12,304 nucleotides of DNA from an uncultured Lachnospiraceae bacterium (GTDB lineage: Bacteria > Bacillota > Clostridia > Lachnospirales > Lachnospiraceae). Below are positions 7,539 through 12,304 of the stretch, piece by piece. Numbering within the stretch: the stretch's first letter is position 1; every line of letters starts with the position of its first letter. The stretch is from assembly GCA_945787485.1 (NCBI GenBank), contig CALZHV010000054.1, positions 1 through 12,304 of the forward strand. Direction: 5' to 3'. The position numbers were made by a program, and so were the translations under genes. The notes under the pieces were generated by a model that worked only from the letters and a program-made list of their open reading frames with translations, did not search any database and was not told the DNA's origin.

Positions 7539-8717
7539 ATGAACGAAATGCAGCTTAAATACGGATGCAACCCAAATCAGAAGCCTTCAAGAGTATTTAT
7601 GAAGGATGGAAGTGAGCTTCCAATCAAAATATTAAACGGTAAGCCGGGATATATTAATTTGCTTGACGCATTGAACGGATGGCAGCTTGTAAAGGAGCTT
7701 AAGAAGGCAACAGGTCTTCCTGCGGCTACTTCATTTAAGCATGTTTCACCTGCAGGTGCTGCTGTAGGACTTCCGCTTTCAGATGTTGAAAGAAAAATTT
7801 ACTGGGTAGATGACATGGGAGAATTGACACCGCTTGCAAATGCATATGCAAGAGCAAGAGGTGCAGACAGAATGTCTTCATTCGGTGATTTTATTTCGCT
7901 TTCAGATGTATGTGATGTTGCAACGGCTATGCTTGTAAAAAGAGAAGTTTCAGATGGTATAATTGCACCCGGTTATGAGCCGGAAGCTTTAGAGATACTT
8001 TCTGCAAAGAAGAAAGGTAACTACTGCGTTATCGAGATAGATGAGAACTATGTTCCTGCTGAATTGGAAACTAAGGATGTTTACGGCGTAAGCTTCGAGC
8101 AGGGAAGAAATGAGCTTGTTATCGATGATGAGCTTTTTGCAAATATTGTTACAAATAATAAAAATATCCCTGAGCAGGCTAAGATTGACCTTGCCATTGC
8201 AATGATTACATTAAAGTATACTCAGTCAAATTCAGTATGTTACGCTAAAGGCGGACAGGCAATCGGTATTGGTGCAGGACAGCAGTCAAGAATTCATTGT
8301 ACAAGACTTGCAGGACAGAAGGCAGACAACTGGTATCTCCGTCAGTCACCAAAGGTGCTTAATCTTCCGTTTAAGGAGAAGATTGGTCGAGCAGACAGAG
8401 ATAATACAATCGATGTTTATATGAGTGATGATTACATGGATGTATTGGCTGATGGCATTTGGGAGAACTTCTTCACAGAAAAGCCGGAGGTGTTTACAAG
8501 AGAAGAGAGAAGAGCGTGGCTTGACACTCTTACAGATGTTGCACTTGGCTCAGATGCATTCTTCCCATTTGGTGACAATGTTGAAAGAGCTAACAGAAGC
8601 GGTGTAAGATACATTGCACAGCCTGGTGGTTCAATCAGAGATGACAATGTTATTGATACATGTAATAAGTATGATATTGCTATGTGCTTCACCGGAATCA
8701 GATTATTCCATCATTAA
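7539..8717 (+). CDS. AICAR formyltransferase (stand-alone, no IMP cyclohydrolase domain)
   Basis: Transfers a formyl group from 10-formyltetrahydrofolate to AICAR, giving FAICAR, the ninth step of purine synthesis. The 392 residues cover only the AICARFT part of the usual PurH (about 510-520 residues); the N-terminal MGS-like cyclohydrolase domain is absent. The catalytic Lys-His pair is seen at K67-H68 in SFKHVSPAGAAVG. Other family stretches are SFGDFISLSD, GIIAPGYEPEAL, KYTQSNSVCYAKGGQAIGIG, QQSRIHCTRLAG and the C-terminal PFGDNVERANRSG and IAQPGGSIRDDNVI. The start at 7539 is fixed by the AGGAGG 8 bases upstream. It follows the IMP cyclohydrolase gene by 33 bp and is closed by an intrinsic terminator, so the pair forms a transcription unit for the last two steps. 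Some databases label such proteins PurH, which would overstate the function here. Confidence 0.95.
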   Translation: MNEMQLKYGCNPNQKPSRVFMKDGSELPIKILNGKPGYINLLDALNGWQLVKELKKATGLPAATSFKHVSPAGAAVGLPLSDVERKIYWVDDMGELTPLANAYARARGADRMSSFGDFISLSDVCDVATAMLVKREVSDGIIAPGYEPEALEILSAKKKGNYCVIEIDENYVPAELETKDVYGVSFEQGRNELVIDDELFANIVTNNKNIPEQAKIDLAIAMITLKYTQSNSVCYAKGGQAIGIGAGQQSRIHCTRLAGQKADNWYLRQSPKVLNLPFKEKIGRADRDNTIDVYMSDDYMDVLADGIWENFFTEKPEVFTREERRAWLDTLTDVALGSDAFFPFGDNVERANRSGVRYIAQPGGSIRDDNVIDTCNKYDIAMCFTGIRLFHH

Positions 8718-8751
8718 TTAAAGATTTGATAATAAATCGGTCAGACCGGGC

Positions 8752-8791
8752 AAAAGGACAAGCTGTTTGATATGCAGCTTGTCCTTTTTTT
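8752..8791 (+). terminator. Intrinsic terminator of the purine pair
   Basis: AAAAGGACAAGCTG (8752-8765) pairs perfectly with CAGCTTGTCCTTTT (8775-8788) across a 9-base loop, and the T-run (8785-8791) follows at once. It begins 35 bases after the AICAR transformylase stop. Confidence 0.93.
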
Positions 8792-8798
8792 ACCACTT

Positions 8799-8814
8799 GT
8801 CGTTGCAGAACGAC
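8799..8814. promoter_or_regulatory. Inverted repeat upstream of the LytTR gene, possible regulator site
   Basis: GTCGTT (8799-8804) and AACGAC (8809-8814) form a 6-bp inverted repeat with a GCAG loop, just after the purine terminator and about 50-65 bp upstream of the predicted LytTR transcription start. It has no T-run, so it is not a terminator. TGTC also recurs 21 bp apart (8798 and 8819), a spacing like that of known LytTR direct-repeat sites, but the match is short. Confidence 0.35.
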
Positions 8815-8831
8815 CATCTGTCCTCATTATA

Positions 8832-8859
8832 TTTTCAAAAAATAATAAATGTGTATAAT
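8832..8859 (+). promoter_or_regulatory. Promoter of the LytTR-DUF3021-ABC operon
   Basis: A perfect TATAAT -10 (8854-8859) is preceded at 16 bases by only a poor -35, TTTTCA (8832-8837). A strong -10 with a weak -35 is what an activator-dependent promoter usually looks like. The start would be near 8866, with a leader of about 54 bases. Confidence 0.55.
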
Positions 8860-8919
8860 ACAATTATCAGCTTAAGCAAATAAATGTCACATGACATTAT
8901 CAAAACGGATGGTGAATAT

Positions 8920-9360
8920 ATGATCATAAAATACAAGACCGATAAAAAATATACGGAACCCGAAATACATGTATGTACAGAATCTAAAGATATAAAAGCA
9001 AAAGAAATATACGATACAATAAGCGATATTTTTGAGCAGAAGCTTAAAGTGTATGACGGAGAACATACATATATGATTTTGCAGTCGGATATAATCAGAA
9101 TATATTCTGCTGACAAGCAGGTATTTGTTTCTACATTAGACAGGCAGTACAGAATAAAAGAGAGATTGTATGAAATGGAAGACAAATTGAAGAAGGATAA
9201 ATTTGTTAGAATTTCCAATTCTGAAATTGTAAACGTAGGAAAAATAAAAAAACTTGATACCGGATTGACAGGAACAATAAAAATGTACTTAAAGGGTGAT
9301 ATAGAAACATATGTATCACGCAGATATGTGCCAAAAATAAAGCAGGCACTCGGAATATGA
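8920..9360 (+). CDS. LytTR-family DNA-binding regulator without receiver domain
   Basis: Transcription regulator of 146 residues. The N-terminal 45 or so residues form a short domain of unknown role (KYTEPEIHV, then a predicted helix). The LytTR domain covers about 50-146, with the pattern SDIIRIYSADKQVFVST, the helix LYEMEDKL, FVRISNSEIVNV (invariant-type N105) and YVSRRYVPKIKQAL (SRR at 133-135) that contacts DNA in LytTR proteins. There is no phospho-receiver domain and no histidine kinase nearby, so control must come another way, most likely from the membrane protein encoded next. I chose the ATG at 8920, preceded by GGATGGTGA, over the in-frame ATG at 8884, which has no ribosome site. 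A strong ribosome site for the next gene follows the stop, 19 bp before its ATG. Autoregulation is likely by analogy with such systems but is not shown. Confidence 0.92.
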   Translation: MIIKYKTDKKYTEPEIHVCTESKDIKAKEIYDTISDIFEQKLKVYDGEHTYMILQSDIIRIYSADKQVFVSTLDRQYRIKERLYEMEDKLKKDKFVRISNSEIVNVGKIKKLDTGLTGTIKMYLKGDIETYVSRRYVPKIKQALGI

Positions 9361-9379
9361 GTCAAAGGAGGAATAATAA

Positions 9380-9841
9380 ATGATAAAAAGCATGATTATT
9401 CGAATGATAAATTCCTTTTGTTATTCAATAGCTATAACAACCGTAATATATGCAATTATTTCTTTGATATTTGATGTTTCACCGCTTTTACCGGAGTACG
9501 CGGCCATGTTTGACAACGATTTGGAAGCAGCATTGATACAGCTTGTGCTTATAGGAATAATGAGTGCGGTATTGGCAGGAGGCACTATTATAATGGAGAT
9601 AGAAAAAATAGGATTGATAACACAAAGTGTTATTTACTTTATGGTTTCAAGTCCTGTATGGATAGCAGTGGCATGTATTTGTTGGGGATTTGCAAAATAT
9701 CCGCAATCTGCAATAAGCGTATGTATATCGTATTTTATTTCATATGCAGTATGTTGGATTATACAATATAAAATATGTAAAAAAAATGTATCAGATATAA
9801 ATGAACAGCTGATAAAGCTTGGACAGACAGAGGAGGGGTAA
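9380..9841 (+). CDS. DUF3021 family four-helix membrane protein
   Basis: Integral membrane protein of 153 residues with four predicted helices at about 9-31, 50-71, 79-103 and 110-131, joined by an acidic outer loop (EYAAMFDNDLEA) and ending in a short charged tail (about 132-153). Size, topology and position straight after a receiver-less LytTR gene fit the DUF3021 family. In LytTR regulatory systems of streptococci (HdrRM, BrsRM) the membrane partner inhibits the LytTR activator until a signal arrives; the same role is inferred here. AAAGGAGG at 9364-9371 is an excellent ribosome site, 8 bases before the ATG. The stop is only 2 bases before the ABC ATPase start, whose ribosome site lies inside this gene's end, so the two are probably translationally coupled. 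The biochemical activity is unknown. Confidence 0.85.
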   Translation: MIKSMIIRMINSFCYSIAITTVIYAIISLIFDVSPLLPEYAAMFDNDLEAALIQLVLIGIMSAVLAGGTIIMEIEKIGLITQSVIYFMVSSPVWIAVACICWGFAKYPQSAISVCISYFISYAVCWIIQYKICKKNVSDINEQLIKLGQTEEG

Positions 9842-9843
9842 AA

Positions 9844-10569
9844 ATGGCTAACGCATTAGAAATTAAAGAATTAAAAAAGGAGTATGGCTCAAAGGCTGCA
9901 GTAAATAAGATATCATTTGATGTTGAAGAAGATAGCTTGTTTGCACTTTTGGGGGTAAATGGTGCCGGCAAAACAACAACGATAAAAATGCTGACAGGTC
10001 TTGCAAATCCTACATCGGGTGACGCAATGATTTTTGGACACAGCATTGTAAATGAAAAGGAGCTTGTCAAGACGTTTGTAAATCTTTCACCACAGGAAAC
10101 ATCGATTGCTCCAAATTTAAGTGTCAGGGAAAATCTTGAATTTATGGCGGGAATATATGGTATGGATAAAGAAAAGACTGCAAGAAAAACACAGGAAATG
10201 ATTGAGATGTTTTCTTTGCAGGAGGTCGAAAAAGACAAGGCAAAGACGTTATCGGGAGGATGGCAGAGAAAGGTCAGTATTGCAATGGCACTTATTACCG
10301 AACCCAAATTATTATTCTTGGATGAACCGACACTCGGACTTGATGTGCTTGCAAGACGTGAGCTTTGGAATGTAATAGAAAAATTAAAAAAAGAAGTAAC
10401 TATTGTTTTGACAACACATTATATGGAAGAAGTAGAAGCACTCGCAGACAAGATTGCAATTATGGTTTCCGGCGAAGTGAAGGCAATAGGAACATTAAAT
10501 GAACTTATTGAACAGACAGGAACAAAAAATCTTGAGGAAGCATTTGTATCAATAGCAGGAAAAAATTAA
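9844..10569 (+). CDS. ABC transporter ATP-binding protein (exporter type)
   Basis: Cytoplasmic ATPase of 241 residues that powers the permease encoded next. All ATPase motifs are intact: Walker A GVNGAGKTT (37-45), Q-loop Gln84, signature LSGGW (136-140), Walker B LLFLDEP (156-162) and the switch His192 in TTHYMEE. The style (single domain, signature LSGGWQRK, D-loop LGLD) matches the CcmA/DrrA-like group of ABC-2 exporters that handle drugs, lipids or peptides. The ribosome site GGAGGGG (9832-9838) overlaps the end of the DUF3021 gene. Its position in a LytTR-controlled operon suggests export of, or immunity to, an envelope-active compound; the substrate cannot be read from the sequence. Confidence 0.96.
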   Translation: MANALEIKELKKEYGSKAAVNKISFDVEEDSLFALLGVNGAGKTTTIKMLTGLANPTSGDAMIFGHSIVNEKELVKTFVNLSPQETSIAPNLSVRENLEFMAGIYGMDKEKTARKTQEMIEMFSLQEVEKDKAKTLSGGWQRKVSIAMALITEPKLLFLDEPTLGLDVLARRELWNVIEKLKKEVTIVLTTHYMEEVEALADKIAIMVSGEVKAIGTLNELIEQTGTKNLEEAFVSIAGKN

Positions 10570-10582
10570 TGGGAGGAGCATT

Positions 10583-11344
10583 ATGAAAGGTTTGATTTTT
10601 TGCAAAAGGACAGTAAAGGAAATATTGAGAGATCCGTTGAGTTACATATTTTGTTTAGGATTTCCGATAATAATGCTTATAATAATGACAATAGTTAATG
10701 AGAGCATTCCGAAACAGGCAAATATGACAGTGTTTCAGATACAAAATCTTGCTCCCGGAATAGCATATTTTGGTATGACATTTGTTATGCTTTTTGCTTG
10801 TATTCAGGTTTCGAAGGATAGAAATACAGCTCTTATAATGAGACTGCATGCTTCACCAATGAAGTCTTATGATTTTATACTTGGATATACTCTTTCGGTA
10901 ATAATAATAGCATTATTGCAATTGGCAGTAACATTTTTAGCGTCATACATAGTAGCAATAGTTGTAAAAGGAGAGCTTTCAATACCGGGAATGTTTATGA
11001 GTATGCTGTCACTTATTCCATCAGCGATAATGTTCATTTCTTTTGGAATGATTTTTGGTACATTGGTAAGTGAAAAGGCAGCGCCGGGCGTATGTTCAAT
11101 AATAATATCGGTTGTTGGAATGATTGGTGGAATATGGATGGATATCGATAACATGAAAGGTGCAATTTTAAATATAAGTAAGTGGTTGCCTTTTTATCAT
11201 GGTGTAAAGGCATCAAGACTTATGCTCGCAGGTGAGTATTCGGAAATGATAAAACCGCTTGCAATAACGATAATTTTCATGATAGCAACATATGTACTTG
11301 CCATTGTGATAATGAGAATAAAACTTAACAAAGATACCAGGTAA
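10583..11344 (+). CDS. ABC-2 type transporter permease
   Basis: Membrane subunit of 253 residues that pairs with the ATPase 13 bp upstream. Six hydrophobic segments fall at about 20-38, 57-77, 98-128, 137-161, 167-187 and 224-245. An amphipathic N-terminus (KRTVKEILRDPLS) is typical of ABC-2 permeases, as are the cytoplasmic stretch KDRNTALIMRLHASPMKSYDF between helices 2 and 3 and the WLPFYHGVKASR segment before the last helix. GGGAGGAG (10571-10578) is its ribosome site, 4 bases before the ATG. With one ATPase and one permease gene, the working transporter would be a dimer of each. No GC-rich terminator follows within the next 278 bases, so transcription may continue toward the gene at 11623. 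Confidence 0.94.
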   Translation: MKGLIFCKRTVKEILRDPLSYIFCLGFPIIMLIIMTIVNESIPKQANMTVFQIQNLAPGIAYFGMTFVMLFACIQVSKDRNTALIMRLHASPMKSYDFILGYTLSVIIIALLQLAVTFLASYIVAIVVKGELSIPGMFMSMLSLIPSAIMFISFGMIFGTLVSEKAAPGVCSIIISVVGMIGGIWMDIDNMKGAILNISKWLPFYHGVKASRLMLAGEYSEMIKPLAITIIFMIATYVLAIVIMRIKLNKDTR

Positions 11345-11371
11345 ATTACAGACTTATGATACTTGTTATTC

Positions 11372-11458
11372 ATAACAAAAATAAGTAAAATATTATTTAT
11401 AACAAAACTAAGTGAATTAATATTCTATAATAAACAAAGAAAATTAATATTTTATAAT
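11372..11458 (+). repeat. Degenerate tandem repeats, period 27 bp
   Basis: ATAACAAAAATAAGT (11372-11386) recurs as ATAACAAAACTAAGT (11399-11413), 14 of 15 bases identical, exactly 27 bp later. The second half of the unit recurs with the same period: AATTAATATTCTATAAT (11415-11431) and AATTAATATTTTATAAT (11442-11458), 16 of 17 identical. About three units are recognisable. The sequence is very AT-rich, so low complexity contributes, but the shared period supports a real tandem array. Confidence 0.5.
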
Positions 11459-11554
11459 TTATGCAGATAAATCATATAAATAATAAATTGAGAACTTAAT
11501 TTACTGACAGGTATGTTGTTAAGAAAATTATAAAGTTTGTTAACATTATAAAGG

Positions 11555-11583
11555 TTGCACTTATTTATTTAATAATGTATTAT
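11555..11583 (+). promoter_or_regulatory. Weak candidate promoter for the last gene
   Basis: TTGCAC (11555-11560) and TATTAT (11578-11583) are 17 bases apart, and a start near 11590 would leave a leader of about 33 bases. The -35 match is poor and the region is AT-rich, so chance matches are expected. Confidence 0.3.
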
Positions 11584-11615
11584 ACATATATTTTATATTA
11601 TTAGATAAGGGTGCA
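11556..11615 (+). promoter_or_regulatory. Possible stem covering the ribosome binding site of the last gene
   Basis: TGCAC plus TTAT (11556-11564) can pair with ATAA and GTGCA (11605-11615), leaving two G bases bulged. An inner AATAAT/ATTATT pairing (11571-11576 with 11597-11602) extends it. The Shine-Dalgarno AAGGGTG (11607-11613) lies wholly in the right arm. It can form only in transcripts that start upstream of 11556, such as readthrough from the ABC operon. Confidence 0.3.
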
Positions 11616-11622
11616 GCTTTTT

Positions 11623-12304
11623 ATGTTCTTAAGAAATAAAAATAATAATACTAATACGGAGAATATAATAGAAAATTGTACAATTAAAACTATTGTTGAA
11701 ATACAGGAAAAGGATTATGTTTCCATCAATAAGGATTCAAAAAAATACTACGGCGGTAGACAAAATTGGTGGAAGGATAAAGATAACAGATTGTATAATT
11801 ATGGTTGTGGTGTTATAGCAATGGCTGATTTGCAATCATACATTCTTGGGAAAAAAATGTATTCTTTTGATGAGTATGAAAAGTACATAAAGCAAATGTT
11901 AAAGAAATATTATGGTTTTTTTCTGGCAAAAGGTGTACCTTTTTGGAAAATGATGGTTGGCTTTTATTTTTTTATGCGAAAAAAAAGAAAAAAAGTGTTT
12001 GCTTTGTGGGGACCATCGCTTAGAAAAGAAACTGCAAAAAAGCTGATTTTTCAAATGCTCAAGAATAATAAGCCTGTACCTGCAGCTTATTATGTTTTTA
12101 TAAAAAAACATGGGCTTATGCTTTATCGGTATGATGAAGATGGTAAAAAACTGACTGCGGCTCAGGATATAAAGTCGCATTATTTTGTAATAAATGCAAT
12201 GGTGTTTATTAATAATACAACATATCTGAAGATATCTTCGTGGGGTGAGGTTTATTATATTAAACTTGAATCGTGGATAAAGAAGCTGTCCCCATTTAGT
12301 AATA
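11623..12304 (+). CDS. Partial gene: papain/C39-like cysteine peptidase-fold protein, cut by the window edge
   Basis: An open frame runs 227 codons from the ATG at 11623 to the window end without a stop, so the C-terminus is missing. AAGGGTG (11607-11613), 9 bases upstream, supports the start. I see no signal peptide; the first 40 residues are polar. KYYGGRQNWW (41-50) and NYGCGVIAMADLQSYI (59-74) place a Gln (Q47) before a Cys (C62) at the head of a helix, as the oxyanion Gln and nucleophile of papain-like and C39-like peptidases. H186 in SHYFVINA, followed by KISSWGEVYY (203-212), fits the catalytic His strand and the later conserved turn. The intervening region is Lys- and Tyr-rich with one short hydrophobic stretch (about 105-117). 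The fold is my inference from motif order, and the substrate is unknown. It may share a transcript with the ABC operon 278 bp upstream, or have its own promoter. Confidence 0.75.
   Translation, partial: MFLRNKNNNTNTENIIENCTIKTIVEIQEKDYVSINKDSKKYYGGRQNWWKDKDNRLYNYGCGVIAMADLQSYILGKKMYSFDEYEKYIKQMLKKYYGFFLAKGVPFWKMMVGFYFFMRKKRKKVFALWGPSLRKETAKKLIFQMLKNNKPVPAAYYVFIKKHGLMLYRYDEDGKKLTAAQDIKSHYFVINAMVFINNTTYLKISSWGEVYYIKLESWIKKLSPFSN

Larger units (their letters stand above)
11345..11622. other. AT-rich intergenic spacer
   Basis: No coding frame was found in these 278 bases. The left half holds a 7-bp inverted repeat, TTGTTAT/ATAACAA (11363-11378), and degenerate 27-bp tandem repeats. The right half holds a 9-bp direct repeat ATTATAAAG (11527 and 11545, period 18), a possible weak promoter and a possible stem that would cover the next gene's ribosome site. 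No intrinsic terminator for the ABC operon is seen. Confidence 0.6.

Noticed and set aside
8738..8748. CGGT-CAG-ACCG mini-hairpin before the purine terminator
   Set aside because: The 4-bp stem with a 3-base loop is too small to support a function beside the strong terminator 3 bases downstream.
8884..8919. Longer LytTR protein starting at the ATG at 8884
   Set aside because: No ribosome site precedes it, and the extra 12 residues do not resemble the family N-terminus; GGATGGTGA precedes the ATG at 8920.
8835..9365. Long minus-strand open frame of 176 codons opposite the LytTR gene
   Set aside because: It is a shadow of the LytTR frame, with an implausible composition and no family pattern, while the plus-strand frame shows a full LytTR domain.
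11363..11378. TTGTTAT/ATAACAA inverted repeat as terminator of the ABC operon
   Set aside because: The stem has only a 2-base centre, is AT-rich, and is followed by A-rich rather than T-rich sequence on the coding strand.
11899..12180. Minus-strand open frame inside the last gene
   Set aside because: It lies opposite the Lys/Tyr-rich coding frame, has no ribosome site or recognisable motif, and is explained by the A-rich plus-strand codons.

Overview
The window looks like a low-GC, Gram-positive chromosome from a motile anaerobe of the Clostridia, most like Lachnospiraceae. Four things point there: strong GGAGG-type ribosome binding sites, AT-rich spacers with near-consensus sigma-A promoters, a clostridial-type DegV protein and chemoreceptor, and separate genes for the last two purine steps (a PurO-type IMP cyclohydrolase beside a stand-alone AICAR transformylase). 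The placement is inferred from gene style; there is no rRNA or other marker. No tRNA, rRNA, CRISPR array, insertion sequence or phage gene was seen.

Layout from left to right. (1) argS (arginyl-tRNA synthetase, minus strand) diverges from a two-gene plus-strand operon: a Cache-HAMP methyl-accepting chemotaxis protein and, 19 bp later, an XRE-cupin transcription regulator. The shared 239-bp spacer holds a good promoter in each direction. The chemoreceptor promoter is bracketed by a perfect 10-bp inverted repeat and preceded by two tandem palindromes, so it looks regulated. (2) A long bidirectional terminator separates the regulator from a convergent degV gene (fatty-acid-binding FakB/DegV family). 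degV diverges from galE (UDP-glucose 4-epimerase). (3) After galE come the two purine genes, IMP cyclohydrolase and AICAR formyltransferase, 33 bp apart and closed by a clear intrinsic terminator. (4) A four-gene cassette follows: a LytTR DNA-binding regulator without a receiver domain, a four-helix DUF3021 membrane protein, an ABC ATPase and an ABC-2 type permease. The spacing is tight (19, 2 and 13 bp) and every gene after the first has a strong ribosome binding site. (5) After a 278-bp AT-rich spacer with degenerate 27-bp tandem repeats, a last gene begins at 11623 and runs off the right edge. Its residues resemble a papain/C39-like cysteine peptidase fold.

How the parts may work together. 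The LytTR-DUF3021-ABC block matches the general plan of LytTR regulatory systems (for example HdrRM and BrsRM of Streptococcus mutans), in which a membrane protein restrains a free LytTR activator. Here the system is coupled to its own exporter, and its promoter has a good -10, a poor -35 and a hairpin or palindrome upstream, as expected for activator-dependent autoregulation. This cassette and the peptidase-like gene beside it are the most interesting part of the window. The rest is housekeeping or sensory: translation, UDP-sugar metabolism, phospholipid/fatty-acid handling, purine synthesis and chemotaxis.
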